Both the position numbers and the translations under genes were made by a program. Positions 1-10,828 of a stretch of 17,951 bases of DNA are shown piece by piece. Position 1 is the first letter of the stretch; every line of letters begins with the position of its first letter. The DNA is from Mycobacterium sp. (lineage in GTDB: Bacteria > Actinomycetota > Actinomycetes > Mycobacteriales > Mycobacteriaceae): positions 1-17,951 of the forward strand of contig JAFAQO010000273.1 in the NCBI GenBank assembly GCA_019246375.1, in the 5' to 3' direction. The notes beneath the pieces are model-generated. The model ran no database searches, was not told where the DNA came from, and worked only from the letters and a program-made list of their open reading frames with translations.

Positions 1-2238
1 AATGTAGAAACCCGCCATCGGCTGCGCCGACGCGTCGTACTTCATGGCCAACAGAAAGCCTGACGCGTCGCTGAGGCCGGCGCCCATTTTTTTGGTCTGG
101 TCGACCAGCTGTTGGACACCGTCGGCCAGCTGGCGGCTGCCTTCGGCGAGCTGGGTGGCGCCCTGTTGCATGTTGGCCAGGCGAGACGGCAGGCCGCTGG
201 GACCGGCAAGCGATTGCATACCGCTGGTGGCGGCGTTGAGCGCCTGCCGCAAGTTCTGTGCCGTCGACTCCAGGGTGTTCGTGCCCACCGTCGATTGCAG
301 CTGTCGAGCGAGGTCCGCAAGCTTCTCGAAGGCCCCGCTGTCACGTGCAGCCACCAGGCGCTGCAGCTTAGCGCGCGAGTCGACGCAGGCCGGGTCGGCG
401 GCGCAGGCGGATCCGGCGTCAAGAGCGCTCAGTATGGGTTCGGCTGAGCCGAGGGTGTCGTTGACATCGGCGATATTGACGCCGAGGCTTTGGCCAAGCT
501 GACGCATGTTGGTGACCAGCTTGGCCGCGTTGTCGATCTCGTTGAGGGTCTTCTGGCCGCCGAAGCTGTTCTGCAGAAAAGTAAGTGCGTCGACCAGACC
601 GCTGACACCGCCGACCGCTTGACCGACTTGGTTGCGGACGTCGCCGAGGGCGTTGGCCAGCTGGTCGGCGCCGCTGGTCAGCTTGTTGAGGTCATCGGTG
701 TGAGTTTTGATCTGTTGGGACGCGTCGTTCAGCTTGTTACCGACTTCACCGGCCTGATAGGTCGTCTTGGCCTGTTCCAGCGATTCGCCCGTGGGCCGGG
801 TGATTCCCCGGACTGTTTCGATACCAGGCAGCTGACTTACGCGCCGAGCCATCTCCTCCAGATCGGCAAGGGCTTTCGGGGTTCGCAAGTCGTGCGGCGA
901 CTGCACAAAGAGGTACTGCGGAATGAGCGTGTTCACCGGGAAGTGACGAGCCAGCGCCTCATATCCGACCGCGCTCTCGACCGAAGCCGGCAAGGTTTTG
1001 CGATCGTCGTAGTTGTAGCGGGCCAGGCCTGCGCAGCCGGCCAGAATGATCAGCACGATCAAACTGGCCATTAGATGGGTTATGGGACGGCGCACAATAC
1101 GTACACCCGAACGCCGCCACAAACGATTGGTGAGGTCGCGGCGTGGCTTGATCCAACCACGTCGCCCGGCAAGCACCAAGATGGCGGGGAGTAAAGTGAC
1201 CGCGGCCAGAAACGCCACACCGATCGCGATGGCCAATGCGGGACCGACTGTCGAGAACACCGGCAATCGGGTGAAGATCATCGCCAGAAAGGTGACCGCC
1301 ACGGTGGCGGCCGAGGCGGCGATCACTTTGCCGATGGACGTCAAAGCCCGCTTGACCGCTTGGTCCGAACCGGCGCCGCGCCGCACGTAGTCGTGGTAGC
1401 GGCTGATCAGGAAGACAGCGTAATCTGTTCCGGCGCCGAACATTATCGCGCTCATGAAGACAAGGGTCTGGCTGGAGATGCCCAGGCCGAGTTCGGCAGA
1501 TTCCGCCAAAATGCCCTGCGCAGCCGCCAGGGATATGCCGATCGTAATCAGCGGTATCAGCATCGTCAGCGGGTTGCGGTAGACGATCAGCAGGATCAGG
1601 AGCACCAGGACCGCAGTCCCGATCTCGATCACATGCAGGTCACGCTCACTGATATTGGCGAGGTCCTCGTTGGTGGCCGCGGGGCCCGCCATATTAGCCG
1701 TCAGCGTCGATCCCGCGACGGTCTGCTTGATAAGGCTGCTGACATGTTCATACGCGATCCGGCCTCCGGGTGAGCCGGCGTTGCCGGCGAGGCTGACGGG
1801 TAGATACCAGGCCTTATTGTCCTTGCTGGTAAACACTTCTCGGACTTGCGGTGTGCTCAGGAAGTCCTGCGACGCGACAACGTCGCGCGTGTCTTGCCCC
1901 AGCTTGCCGACCAGTGTGTGGTAGGTCTCCTCGTCGGCCGGCCCAAGGCCTTTCTCGTCGGTCAGGACGACCAACAGGATGTTGTCGGTTCCTTTGTCGT
2001 GAAAGGCCTCGGTCATCTCGCGGGTAGCGACCATCACGGGGGCGTTCTCCGGCAGAACGGCTGCCTGCTTTCGTGCGGCTACCAGCGCCAGCGGTGGGAC
2101 GGTCAGCGTTAGCACAGCAGCGACCGCGATCCACAAGCCGATGACGACCAGTGGTCGACGCACTGCTACATCGCCGAGCCGAGGGAAGATGCCTCTGGCT
2201 GCGGTCAGTGCTTGCCTTTTGCGTTTCCGGACCTTCAT
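1..2238 (-). CDS. MmpL-family (RND) lipid transporter, C-terminal part beyond the window edge
   Basis: The frame is open for 746 codons from an ATG at 2238 to the window edge with no stop, so the 3' end is missing (family members run to roughly 950-1150 residues). MmpL proteins are proton-driven inner-membrane exporters of cell-envelope lipids. Visible features are a basic N-terminus, a first membrane helix around residues 29-52, a periplasmic domain, a block of helices around 195-360 carrying GAGTDY (268-273) followed by FLISRYHDY, a seventh helix near 387-405, and then the second periplasmic domain. GxGTDY is the conserved MmpL segment with the Asp-Tyr proton-relay pair (D272, Y273). The second periplasmic domain is long, Gln/Asn/Leu-rich and probably coiled-coil, with Cys612 and Cys618 close together. 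The gene starts 53 bp after the papA stop and is probably cotranscribed with it. By context it exports the pks/papA product; it could be MmpL12, MmpL10 or MmpL8-like. Ribosome site is weak (CCGGAG about 13 nt upstream). Confidence 0.93.
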   Translation of the reverse strand, partial: MKVRKRKRQALTAARGIFPRLGDVAVRRPLVVIGLWIAVAAVLTLTVPPLALVAARKQAAVLPENAPVMVATREMTEAFHDKGTDNILLVVLTDEKGLGPADEETYHTLVGKLGQDTRDVVASQDFLSTPQVREVFTSKDNKAWYLPVSLAGNAGSPGGRIAYEHVSSLIKQTVAGSTLTANMAGPAATNEDLANISERDLHVIEIGTAVLVLLILLIVYRNPLTMLIPLITIGISLAAAQGILAESAELGLGISSQTLVFMSAIMFGAGTDYAVFLISRYHDYVRRGAGSDQAVKRALTSIGKVIAASAATVAVTFLAMIFTRLPVFSTVGPALAIAIGVAFLAAVTLLPAILVLAGRRGWIKPRRDLTNRLWRRSGVRIVRRPITHLMASLIVLIILAGCAGLARYNYDDRKTLPASVESAVGYEALARHFPVNTLIPQYLFVQSPHDLRTPKALADLEEMARRVSQLPGIETVRGITRPTGESLEQAKTTYQAGEVGNKLNDASQQIKTHTDDLNKLTSGADQLANALGDVRNQVGQAVGGVSGLVDALTFLQNSFGGQKTLNEIDNAAKLVTNMRQLGQSLGVNIADVNDTLGSAEPILSALDAGSACAADPACVDSRAKLQRLVAARDSGAFEKLADLARQLQSTVGTNTLESTAQNLRQALNAATSGMQSLAGPSGLPSRLANMQQGATQLAEGSRQLADGVQQLVDQTKKMGAGLSDASGFLLAMKYDASAQPMAGFYI

Positions 2239-2291
2239 TGCGAATCCCTAACTCCGGAAAGTGAGCTTTTGCTCCGTTCAGTTACCTGCAG

Positions 2292-3719
2292 TTATGCGAC
2301 AGCGACCTTACGCAGATCTGCCACTGGGTCGCGGCCCTCGGCGACACGTACATAGATGGATTTCAGCGTCGCGATGTAACGGCTAACTGATTCGCGAGCG
2401 ACCGGATTGTTCGGGTAGAACACGATCGCCTGCGTCTCCTTCTCCAGCCGATTCACCCGTATATCGAATTGAGCCGGAACCCCGCCGTCGTGGTACACCC
2501 GGGCATTCGACCCGTCCAGGTAAGAGTTGACGAGAGCAGAAAGCGGTGGAATGCCGACATCCAAGTAGAACGTCAAGGGAACGCGATGCTTCGGCCTGCT
2601 CAGCCATGGCGCCAATTCCAGTACGCGACCGAACGGCACGTTCGCGAGGTCTTTACCCGAATCAAACGACGTCTGTGCGGCACGAACGATGTCACCGAAA
2701 GATGAGCGGGCCACCGGGACGGTGATCGGAATGAAGCCTGTGAACCAACCCGTTGTCACGAAGTCGGCCGGTGTGCTGCGGGTGTCGGTGGCGATAACTC
2801 CGCAATATGTGTCAGCCCCGGTCATTTCGCACTGTGCCAGCGCAGCACAGGCGAACACACCGCCGCTGAATCGGGCGCCCGCCGTCATGCAAGCGGATTC
2901 AAACTCGGCTGTCTGCCGCTCGTCCAGCAGCGGTGCGGTCATCAACTCACCGGGCCCCGACCCATTGCCGAGCGGCAGCGGGCACTCCGGAAGGGTTCCA
3001 CCATTGTTTTCGAGGAACTCGATCCACGTGCGAATCTCCGGGGAGTCCAAGCTGAGCGCGGACGTGTACTGATGCTGCCGGACACAGTAGTCGTGATAGC
3101 TACCCGCCTCCGCCAGCCGGATTGGCGCTCCGCCTCTTACCAGGGCTGCGTACATCAGATGGATCTCGGTGAACATCATGCCGATGAACATCGCGTCGAT
3201 GTAGACGTGATCGACAATCACACAAAATGTGAAGTGGTCCGCGCGCTGTATAAGCATGAAGCGAAAGCAATTCCACTCTAGTGGACTCGGCGTAGCCAAT
3301 ATCTGGCTACGCCATTCAGCCGGCGTCATCTCGCCATGCTGAGTAGCAACAAGCTCGACATCGCGGGCTTGGGGTATGGTCCGCCGAACGATCTGTTCCC
3401 CATCGTGCTCAAACCAGCTGCGGTAGGTGTCGTGCCGACGAAGGTGCGCGTTGAGGACGTACGTCATGGCACGGAGATCGCATCGACCCGGTATGTCCCA
3501 GGCGGCGATGGCAAGTCGTGACATATCGAGACCCCGTGCCGCGTGTTCGCGATAGCTACGAAGGTGTTCGGCTTGCATATAGCTGGCCGGCACGGTACTT
3601 ACCGGTGCTTGCCGCGCTTTCGCAAGCGCGACCGCGGAGGGGTTCCACGACACCACTGAGCCCGGTCCCGGCGCCCACTCGTGAATTGACCCAGCGGCGA
3701 CTTTCCCAACTGCTAGCAC
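2292..3719 (-). CDS. PapA-family polyketide-associated acyltransferase
   Basis: This 475-residue protein belongs to the condensation-domain-like acyltransferases that move acyl chains from a polyketide synthase onto an alcohol acceptor; PapA1/A2/A3 acylate trehalose. The catalytic HxxxD motif is present as HVYID (His171, Asp175). A YLDVGIPP segment (385-392) lies where the family's second, structural DFGWG-like motif is expected, and TGWFTGFIPI (323-332) resembles the channel region of condensation folds. No signal peptide or membrane helix is visible, so it should be cytosolic. The GTG start at 3719 is chosen because AGGAGG lies 4 nt upstream on the minus strand (3724-3729). It sits 61 bp after the pks stop and 53 bp before mmpL, all in one direction, which fits a chain transfer and export module. 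Whether it is the papA3 or papA4 orthologue cannot be decided here. Confidence 0.92.
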   Translation of the reverse strand: MLAVGKVAAGSIHEWAPGPGSVVSWNPSAVALAKARQAPVSTVPASYMQAEHLRSYREHAARGLDMSRLAIAAWDIPGRCDLRAMTYVLNAHLRRHDTYRSWFEHDGEQIVRRTIPQARDVELVATQHGEMTPAEWRSQILATPSPLEWNCFRFMLIQRADHFTFCVIVDHVYIDAMFIGMMFTEIHLMYAALVRGGAPIRLAEAGSYHDYCVRQHQYTSALSLDSPEIRTWIEFLENNGGTLPECPLPLGNGSGPGELMTAPLLDERQTAEFESACMTAGARFSGGVFACAALAQCEMTGADTYCGVIATDTRSTPADFVTTGWFTGFIPITVPVARSSFGDIVRAAQTSFDSGKDLANVPFGRVLELAPWLSRPKHRVPLTFYLDVGIPPLSALVNSYLDGSNARVYHDGGVPAQFDIRVNRLEKETQAIVFYPNNPVARESVSRYIATLKSIYVRVAEGRDPVADLRKVAVA

Positions 3720-3723
3720 TTGC

Positions 3724-3729
3724 CCTCCT
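3724..3729 (-). promoter_or_regulatory. Shine-Dalgarno site of papA
   Basis: The minus strand reads AGGAGG 4 nt before the GTG at 3719. This decides the GTG as the papA start, because no in-frame ATG with such a site lies nearby. Confidence 0.7.
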
Positions 3730-3736
3730 ACGCTTT

Positions 3737-3748
3737 ACCGTCGACGGT
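3737..3748. repeat. 12-bp perfect palindrome between pks and papA
   Basis: ACCGTCGACGGT reads the same on both strands. It lies in the 61-bp gap between the pks stop and the papA start. Function unknown; it could be a small RNA hairpin in the polycistronic message or chance. Confidence 0.4.
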
Positions 3749-3780
3749 TTCAGTGGCTACTCGGACGTCGCCGATTGGCT

Positions 3781-6700
3781 TCATGCTGGGGCGACCTCGG
3801 AGTCGGCCAGCTTTTCGCACAGGTGATCCGCCAAGCACCGGACTGTGGTGATGTCTGCAGAGCTGATTCGGATGCCGGTTTCGGTCTGGATGCGGGTACG
3901 GAGTTCGAGGTTGCCCAGCGAGTCCAGTCCATATTCGGAAAGTTGACGGTCCGGGTCGACGCTGCGCCGCAAAAGTAGGCCGATCTGTTCGGAGAGCAGG
4001 CGCCGTAGTCTGGCGGGCCACTCCTCCGTGGGCAGCGCTTCCAGCTCGGCAAGCAATTTGCTTGTGCCTCTTGCACTTTGCCCCTCTGACTTGAACATTT
4101 CAGCGAACGGACTGCGCTGCGCGAACGCAGTCAGCCATGGTGTTCCTGTTAGCGGCGCATAGCCGGTGTATCCGCGGTCGTGGCGCAGCAGTGCTTCGAA
4201 CGCGTAGGCACCTTCGTCGGGCATGATCGCGATGTCAGCCTCGTCTGCCAGAGCCGTGGCACGCCCAACCTCGCTCCACGCTCCCCACGCGATCGCGGTC
4301 GCCGGCAAGGCCTGAGCCTTGCGCCAAAGCGTGAAGGCGTCCAGCCAGCTGTTAGCCGCGGCGTACGCGCCCTGCCCGGGCGAACCCACCAGAGCGGCCG
4401 CCGAGGAGAACGAGCAGAACCAGTCCAGTGGCTCCGTGACCGTGGCTTGGTGTAAGTTCCACGCGCCGTTCACCTTTGGTGTCCAGTCACGGTCGATGAG
4501 ACCGTCGGTGATATTGACCAGTGTGGCATCCTCGACCACCGCGGCGGCATGCAGCACACCCCGCACCGGAAGACCCGTGGCAGTGGCCGCTGCCACCAAC
4601 CGTTCCGCCGTGGCGGCCTGAGCGATGTCACCGCACTCCACGACGACATCGGCACCCAGCGACCGGATCATTTCGATCGTCGCCCGCGCCTGTTCGTTTG
4701 GCTCCGAGCGGGACGTGAGGACGATGCGGCCGCCGCCGCCGGTGGCCATCTTTTCGGCGAGGAACAGACCGAGACCACCGAGGCCGCCGGTGATGATGTA
4801 GGCGCCGTCGCGGCGGAAGACCTGCGCCTGCTCTGGCGGCACCACTACCCGGCTGCGCTCGGTGCGCGGAATGTCGAGCACCAGTTTGCCGGTGTGCTGG
4901 GCGCTGCTCATGAGCCTGATGGCAGTGGCTGCGTCCGTTAGCGCGTAGTGCGTGCTTTCCGGCAACGGCAGCACGCCGTCCGCCGTCAGCCGGTACACGG
5001 TGTCCAACACGTTGCGAACCATTTCCGGGTGACTGACAGACATCAACCCCAGGTCAACTCCATAGAAGGCGAGGTTGCGCCGGAACGGAAACAGCCTCAG
5101 TCGGCTGTCGCCGTAGATGTCGCGTTTGCCGATTTCGATGAATCGCCCGCCCAGCGCCAGCAAATCGATGCCGGCGCGCTGGGCCGCGCCGGTCACAGAA
5201 TTGAGCACGATGTCGACGCCGTACCCGTTGGTGTCGCGGCGAATCAGCTCGGCGAATTCGATACTGCGCGAGTCGTAGACATGGTCAATACCCATGTCGC
5301 GCAATAATTGTCGACGCTCTTCACTGCCGGCCGTGGCGAAGATCTCGGCTCCCGCGTCGCGGGCTATCGCGATCGCCGCCTGCCCGACCCCACCAGTCGC
5401 GGAGTGGATCAACACCCGGTCACCGCGCGTGATTCGGGCCAGGTCGTGCAGGCCGTACCAGGCGGTGGCATGCGCGGTGGTCACCGAGGCCGCTTGTTCG
5501 TCGGCCAGCCCGCGTGGCAGCGTGACGGCGAGGTTGGCGTCGCAGGTGACGAACGTGCCCCAACAGCCGTTGGGGGAGATGCCGCCGACATGGTCACCGA
5601 CCCGATGAGCGGTCACATTGCGGCCGACCGCGCTCACCACACCGGCGAAGTCGGTACCCAGTTGCGGCAGCCGCCCCTCGAAGCTGGGGTATCGGCCGAA
5701 TGCGACAAGGACATCGGCGAAGTTGATGCTGGAAGAGGTAACCGCGACCTCGATCTCTCCCGGCCCCGGCGGAACCCGGTCGAATGCGGTGAGTTCCATC
5801 GATTGCAGGTCACCGGGCGTGCGGATCTGTAGGCGCACGCCGTCTTGCTGGTGGTTCACGATGGCGGTTCGCCGCTCCTCAGGCCGCAGCGGGCTCGGGT
5901 ACAACCGCGCGGTAAACCACTCGCCGTCCCGCCAGGCGGTTTCGTCCTCGTCTGATCCGCTCAGCAGTTGCCGCGTCAGCTGTTCGGTGTCGGTCTGCTC
6001 GTCGAAGTCAATCTGGGTCACACGCAACTGCGGATGTTCATTCCCGATCACACGCAGTAGGCCGCGCAGGCCAGCTTGCTCCAGGTTGGGCTGCTCGCCC
6101 GGCAGAACCGTTTGGGCTTTCTGGGTCACCACATACAGACGGGGTGGCTCGCCCGCGATTTCCGGCAGCTCGCGGATGATGCGAACCATGTGACGCACAT
6201 ACTCGCCGCCCCGGAGCGCACACTCGTCGTCCGGGTTGTGGTTCTTCGGTCCGGCGAGAATCACCAAGCCATCGAATCCGCCGGCACGAATCTGGCTTTC
6301 AAACCCGTGTCCATTCGACGAGTGGTCAACGTGTTGCGGCCAGCACATGGTCGTGCATTGCGCGCGTGCGCGTTTCATGGCATCGGTCAACTTGGTTGCC
6401 GTTATATCCGCGGTAGCGGAAGTGCTGACCAGAAGCCAGTTTCCACCTTCGACTTGGCTTTCCTCAGGCAGCTCTCGTTGTTGCCATTCGACGGTCAGCA
6501 GCCGCTCGTTCAGCACCCGTTCGTGGCTACTGCGCTCGGAGACACCGGTGCCGATCTGCAGCCCACTGACAGTCAGCACCACCGTCCCGTGCTCGTCCAT
6601 CACCTCAAGGTCCGCCTCCACGCCGGTGGTGTCGGCCTTGGTCACCCGCGCGTAGCAGTAGTGGGCGTTACGCGCTGACCCATGAGCCCGGAGCCGCCGG

Positions 6701-9700
6701 ACGCCCAACGGCAGCATGAGGCCGCCGCTGCCGGCCCCCTGGATGGCGGGGTGGGCGGCCACGGATTGAAAGCACGCGTCCAGTAGCGCGGGGTGCACCC
6801 CGTAGGCGGCCTGCTGTGAGCGGATCGAACCGGGCAGACTGACCTCGGCCAGCACGGTGTCGACCGTGCCGTCAGCCGTTAGCGCGGCGACCAGACCGGT
6901 GAACGCCGGGCCGTACTGCACACCGCGCTTGTCGAACCACTGTCGCAGGTCGTCGCCTTCCAAACGGTGTGGGTGGACGGCCAGCAGCGCGGCCACATCA
7001 AGCACGGGTGGTTGACCCGCGTCTGCCACGGCATGGAGGACTGCGGTGGCCCGCCGCGTATTTTCGCCCTGTTGCTCGGCCTCCACGGCGAATTCGGCAA
7101 TGCCGGGCGCCTCCACGGACGCGACGGCGCTGACCGGAGCCTGGTCATCGAGCAGCAGCATCTGCTCGAAGCGGACGTCACGGACTTCGGAGGCCTCGCC
7201 TAAGATTCTGCGAGCCGCAGCCAACGCCATCTCGCAGTAGGCGGCCCCCGGAAGCGCGGCGACGTTGTGAACCTGATGGTCACCGAGCCAGGGCAGCGCC
7301 GCGGTGCCCACCTCAGCCTCCCACGCGTGGCGTTCGGGCTCCTCGCGCAAGCGGACATGGGAGCCCAACAGCGGATGCACGGCAACCGTATTGACTCCTC
7401 GCGACCGGTGATCCGTGCTGTCGCGGGTAAGCAGCAACTGCCGGTGGGTCCAGGTTGGCAGCGGCGCGTCCAGAATCTTTCCATCGGGATACAGCACTGA
7501 GAAGTCAACCGCGGCACCCGCACTATATAGATCCGCCAACAAGCCGCGCAGTCCATGCGGCAGTTCCTGTTCACGGCGCATGCCGGCCAACGCCGCTACC
7601 CGCATGTCAAGGCTCTGGGCCGTCTGGTCGACGGCGTGCGTCAACAGGGGATGCGGTGCCAATTCCGCGAACACCCGGAACCCGTCCTCCAGCGCCGCTT
7701 GCACGGCTGCGGCGAACCGCACCGTGTGACGCAGATTGTCGACCCAGTAGCCGGCGTCGCAGATCGGCTGATCACGCGGATCGAACTGGGTCGCCGAGTA
7801 GTACGGAATCTCCGGGGTCATCGGATTGAGCTCCGTCAGCGCGTCGGCCAGATCGTCGAGGATCGGGTCGACCTGCGGAGAGTGCGATGCGACGTCGACG
7901 GCCACCTCGCGTGCCATCACGTCGCGCTGCTCCCAGGCCGCGACGAGATCGCGAACCGTCTGCGCTGCGCCGCCGATCACCGTGGACTGCGGGGAGGCCA
8001 CCACCGCGACCACCACGTCGTTGACGCCGCGAGCCATCAGCTCGGAAAGCACTTGCTGCGCAGGCAGTTCCACCGACGCCATGGCGCCGGCACCGGCGAT
8101 GCGGGACATCAACCGCGACCGGCGGCAAATGACTTTTACCCCATCCTCCAGCGACAGCGCACCCGCGACCACGGCTGCTGCGGCCTCGCCCAGTGAATGC
8201 CCGATGACAGCGCCCGGGCGCACCCCGTAGGACTTCATGGTGGCGGCCAGCGCGACCTGCATGGTGAAAATGGTCGGCTGAACCCGCTCTATACCGGTCA
8301 CTGTCTCGGGGGCCGACATGGCTTCGGTCACCGAGAAACCGGACTCCCGCTCGATCAATGGCTCGGCTTCCGCGACGGCCGCGGCAAACGTCGGTTCGGT
8401 TGCCAGCAGCTCAGCACCCATCGCGGCCCATTGCGAACCCTGACCGGAGAACAGCCATACCGGTCCCAGCGCGTCCTGCCCGACGGCGTTCTCATAGGGG
8501 ATGTCGTCGTTGACGATTCGCCGCAGCGAGTCGGCCAGCTTGAGCAAGTTGCCGGCCAACACGGCTGTCCGCACCGGGCGGTGCCCACGCCGACGCGCCA
8601 GTGTGTAGGCCAGATCAGAGGCCAGCAGCTCCGACGCGTGTGCGTCAACCCAGTCGGCAAGCTGCGCAGCGGTTTGTCGCAGCGCGTCGGCCGAAGTAGC
8701 TGACAGCGGGAAAAGCAGCGGACCTCCGACGGGGGTAGTGGTCGGCGTGTGGTCGGCCGGACTGGTCTGCGGAGCTTGCTCGAGCACCACGTGGACGTTG
8801 GTTCCCGACAACCCGTACGAGGACACCACCGCCCGTCGTGCGTGATGCCCATTCGTCGGCCAAGACGTGACGGCCTGCGGTACGAAGAGGTTCGTCTGAA
8901 TGCCGGCAAGGTCATCAGGCAGTCGGTTGAAGTGCAGATTTGGCGGAACCACACCATGCTGCAACGCGAGGATGGCCTTCATCAGCCCCAGTGCTCCCGA
9001 CGACGCTTGGGCATGTCCGAAATTGGTTTTCACCGATGCCAGCGCGCACGGACCATCGGTGCCGTAAACGTTGGCCAGGCTTGCATATTCGATAGGGTCA
9101 CCGACCGGGGTACCGGGACCATGTGCCTCGACCATGCCGACGCTGCGGGCGTCCACGCTGGCAGCACCCAGCGCCGCCCGGTACACCGCGGTTTGCGCAG
9201 TCTCCGACGGTGTCGCGATGTTCACGGTGTGGCCGTCCTGGTTGGCGGCCGTGCCACGCACCACAGCCAGAATTCGGTCACCATCGCGCAGCGCGTCGGG
9301 CAACCGCTTGAGCAGCAGCACTACGCACCCCTCGGAAGGCACGAATCCGTCTGCCGCGACGTCAAAGGCATGGCAATGTCCGGTGGGAGAGAGCATGCCT
9401 TGCGCTGACCCCGAAGAGAACTTGCGCGGGTCCAGTATGACCGAGGCGCCACCGGCGAAGGCCAGGTCGCTTTCGTGGTCATCCAAGCTGCGACAGGCCA
9501 TGTGGATCGCGGTCAGACCTGACGAACATGCGGTGTCGACCGTAACCGCTGGACCGTGAACCCTCAAGGCATACGCAACGCGCCCGGACGCCATGCAGAA
9601 TGTGGTGCCCGTGAACCCATAGGGCCCCTCCACTGAGTGGGCGTCGGCGGCCAGCAGTTGGTAGTCGCCGTGCGTCAGGCCGACGAAAACGCCGGTCAGT

Positions 9701-10059
9701 GAGTCGGCGATGGCCTCGGAGGTGAGCCCGGCGTGCTCCATGGCTTCCCATGACGTCTCCAGCAGCAAGCGGTGCTGCGGGTCGATCGCGGTCGCCTCCC
9801 GTTCCCCCATGCCGAAGAACTCGGCATCGAAGCCGGCCACGTCGTCCAGGAAGGCGCCCCACTTGGAGATCGACCGACCGGGCACGCCGGGTTCGGGGTC
9901 GTAGTACTCGTCAGCGTCCCATCGGTCCGCCGGAATCTCGGTGACAAAGTCGTCGCCCCGCAGCAACGCCTCCCACAACTGCTCCGGCGAGTCGATGCCG
10001 CCCGGCAGCCGGCAAGCCATGCCGATGACGGCGATCGGGCTAGCAGGTGCTTTCTCCAC
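3781..10059 (-). CDS. pks5: Pks5/Pks2-type iterative highly reducing polyketide synthase (KS-AT-DH-ER-KR-ACP)
   Basis: A single complete module that makes multimethyl-branched fatty acyl chains by repeated condensation. Residues are counted from an upstream ATG at 10176. KS occupies about 46-470, with active Cys217 (DTACSSG), His352 (EAHGPGT) and His388 (NFGHAQ). AT is about 570-870, with GQGSQ near 578, nucleophile Ser661 (GHSLGE) and VASH (762-765), the motif type linked to methylmalonyl-CoA. DH is about 930-1215, with His967 and Asp1133 (HPALLDACF). ER is about 1440-1765 (ATGGVGQAA). KR is about 1785-1970, with TGGLGGLG, Tyr1938 and Asn1942. ACP is about 2045-2125, with phosphopantetheine Ser2086 (YGLDSL). 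All active sites look intact. I prefer the GTG at 10059 (about 2092 aa): GGAAGG lies about 10 nt upstream and the KS begins 8 residues later. The ATG at 10176 remains possible. Length and order match Pks2, Pks5 and Mas; the symbol pks5 rests on remembered synteny and sequence. No thioesterase domain is present, consistent with PapA-mediated release. Confidence 0.95.
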   Translation of the reverse strand: MEKAPASPIAVIGMACRLPGGIDSPEQLWEALLRGDDFVTEIPADRWDADEYYDPEPGVPGRSISKWGAFLDDVAGFDAEFFGMGEREATAIDPQHRLLLETSWEAMEHAGLTSEAIADSLTGVFVGLTHGDYQLLAADAHSVEGPYGFTGTTFCMASGRVAYALRVHGPAVTVDTACSSGLTAIHMACRSLDDHESDLAFAGGASVILDPRKFSSGSAQGMLSPTGHCHAFDVAADGFVPSEGCVVLLLKRLPDALRDGDRILAVVRGTAANQDGHTVNIATPSETAQTAVYRAALGAASVDARSVGMVEAHGPGTPVGDPIEYASLANVYGTDGPCALASVKTNFGHAQASSGALGLMKAILALQHGVVPPNLHFNRLPDDLAGIQTNLFVPQAVTSWPTNGHHARRAVVSSYGLSGTNVHVVLEQAPQTSPADHTPTTTPVGGPLLFPLSATSADALRQTAAQLADWVDAHASELLASDLAYTLARRRGHRPVRTAVLAGNLLKLADSLRRIVNDDIPYENAVGQDALGPVWLFSGQGSQWAAMGAELLATEPTFAAAVAEAEPLIERESGFSVTEAMSAPETVTGIERVQPTIFTMQVALAATMKSYGVRPGAVIGHSLGEAAAAVVAGALSLEDGVKVICRRSRLMSRIAGAGAMASVELPAQQVLSELMARGVNDVVVAVVASPQSTVIGGAAQTVRDLVAAWEQRDVMAREVAVDVASHSPQVDPILDDLADALTELNPMTPEIPYYSATQFDPRDQPICDAGYWVDNLRHTVRFAAAVQAALEDGFRVFAELAPHPLLTHAVDQTAQSLDMRVAALAGMRREQELPHGLRGLLADLYSAGAAVDFSVLYPDGKILDAPLPTWTHRQLLLTRDSTDHRSRGVNTVAVHPLLGSHVRLREEPERHAWEAEVGTAALPWLGDHQVHNVAALPGAAYCEMALAAARRILGEASEVRDVRFEQMLLLDDQAPVSAVASVEAPGIAEFAVEAEQQGENTRRATAVLHAVADAGQPPVLDVAALLAVHPHRLEGDDLRQWFDKRGVQYGPAFTGLVAALTADGTVDTVLAEVSLPGSIRSQQAAYGVHPALLDACFQSVAAHPAIQGAGSGGLMLPLGVRRLRAHGSARNAHYCYARVTKADTTGVEADLEVMDEHGTVVLTVSGLQIGTGVSERSSHERVLNERLLTVEWQQRELPEESQVEGGNWLLVSTSATADITATKLTDAMKRARAQCTTMCWPQHVDHSSNGHGFESQIRAGGFDGLVILAGPKNHNPDDECALRGGEYVRHMVRIIRELPEIAGEPPRLYVVTQKAQTVLPGEQPNLEQAGLRGLLRVIGNEHPQLRVTQIDFDEQTDTEQLTRQLLSGSDEDETAWRDGEWFTARLYPSPLRPEERRTAIVNHQQDGVRLQIRTPGDLQSMELTAFDRVPPGPGEIEVAVTSSSINFADVLVAFGRYPSFEGRLPQLGTDFAGVVSAVGRNVTAHRVGDHVGGISPNGCWGTFVTCDANLAVTLPRGLADEQAASVTTAHATAWYGLHDLARITRGDRVLIHSATGGVGQAAIAIARDAGAEIFATAGSEERRQLLRDMGIDHVYDSRSIEFAELIRRDTNGYGVDIVLNSVTGAAQRAGIDLLALGGRFIEIGKRDIYGDSRLRLFPFRRNLAFYGVDLGLMSVSHPEMVRNVLDTVYRLTADGVLPLPESTHYALTDAATAIRLMSSAQHTGKLVLDIPRTERSRVVVPPEQAQVFRRDGAYIITGGLGGLGLFLAEKMATGGGGRIVLTSRSEPNEQARATIEMIRSLGADVVVECGDIAQAATAERLVAAATATGLPVRGVLHAAAVVEDATLVNITDGLIDRDWTPKVNGAWNLHQATVTEPLDWFCSFSSAAALVGSPGQGAYAAANSWLDAFTLWRKAQALPATAIAWGAWSEVGRATALADEADIAIMPDEGAYAFEALLRHDRGYTGYAPLTGTPWLTAFAQRSPFAEMFKSEGQSARGTSKLLAELEALPTEEWPARLRRLLSEQIGLLLRRSVDPDRQLSEYGLDSLGNLELRTRIQTETGIRISSADITTVRCLADHLCEKLADSEVAPA

Positions 10060-10230
10060 GGACCGGTTACCTTCCCCCCAACAGTGCTGTAGAGACGTGG
10101 TTATTTCCTGGTATGACGCCGAAGACTTCAGGGTGTGGCTCTCCCGGTGTGGCGCGTCTCGATTCCGTCGGCCCACGTCAGCGACCGTCGAATATGGCCT
10201 ACGCCGGCCGCTATGCCAACGTAACGATGC

Positions 10231-10491
10231 ACGGCGGAGCCGTATCGCGTTGTTGAGTTAACTGTTCAGAAGCGTCGCTCGAGTGAAGTACTTGGAAAGA
10301 TCTAGTTAACATAAACACAGATGCCTGGCACCGACAACGACATAAACCCGAAACCGCATTGACATGGCTGGCGCGTCCTGGCGGATGAGAGGCTCATAGA
10401 CTCTACGGACCCCACCGACTTCACCTCCTCGCAGCAAACATGCACGTCAGGCGCCAAAAAACGACGCGCGTGTCGCCACGCGGAGCCGTAT
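10231..10491. repeat. Pair of short direct repeats upstream of pks
   Basis: GCGGAGCCGTAT occurs at 10234-10245 and again at 10480-10491. With one inserted G the match extends to CACG(G)CGGAGCCGTAT. The first copy also contains the inverted repeat ACGGC-GGA-GCCGT (10232-10244). These could be binding sites or leftovers of a small duplication. Confidence 0.35.
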
Positions 10492-10800
10492 TGCACACGC
10501 GTCCAGCGTACGCCCGTGGGATCTTACGGCAGTCCGAGCGTGATCGTACAGTTATTGCCCGATTAAATGTGCCAGTTACCGGGTGGGGGTATTACGGACT
10601 AAATTGTTGTTAACAATTACCTGAAATAGCCCTGAGAAAGCACTCATTATGCTCGATTATTTAAGATACTTACGGAAGGTTAGGTCCTGATATCTCAATC
10701 TAAGGGTTTGTACCAGCACCGACTGGGGTCATGACTGCACGACTGCCACGCGTGCTCGAAACCGCGGACTTAGCCGAGGATGCTCTGGTGCGCCGCCTCA

Positions 10801-10828
10801 TTGACCCATCAGTGAACCACTCTTTACT
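10801..10828 (+). promoter_or_regulatory. Candidate leaderless promoter of the adh remnant operon
   Basis: TTGACC (10801-10806) and TTTACT (10823-10828) are separated by 16 nt, and the ATG follows 8 nt later at 10837. Transcription would start at or next to the ATG, and there is no Shine-Dalgarno sequence. Leaderless messages are common in mycobacteria. Confidence 0.5.

Noticed and set aside
490..1074. 194-codon open frame on the plus strand
   Set aside because: It lies wholly inside the mmpL gene on the other strand, has no family resemblance, and is a typical antisense shadow in GC-rich DNA.
10194..10256. 20-codon frame ([10 protein letters not shown]...) upstream of pks
   Set aside because: No ribosome site or promoter spacing supports it, and it has no recognisable content.
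10302..10496. 64-codon minus-strand frame in the pks-adh gap
   Set aside because: No ribosome site, no family resemblance and Cys-rich random-looking composition; best explained as chance in non-coding DNA.
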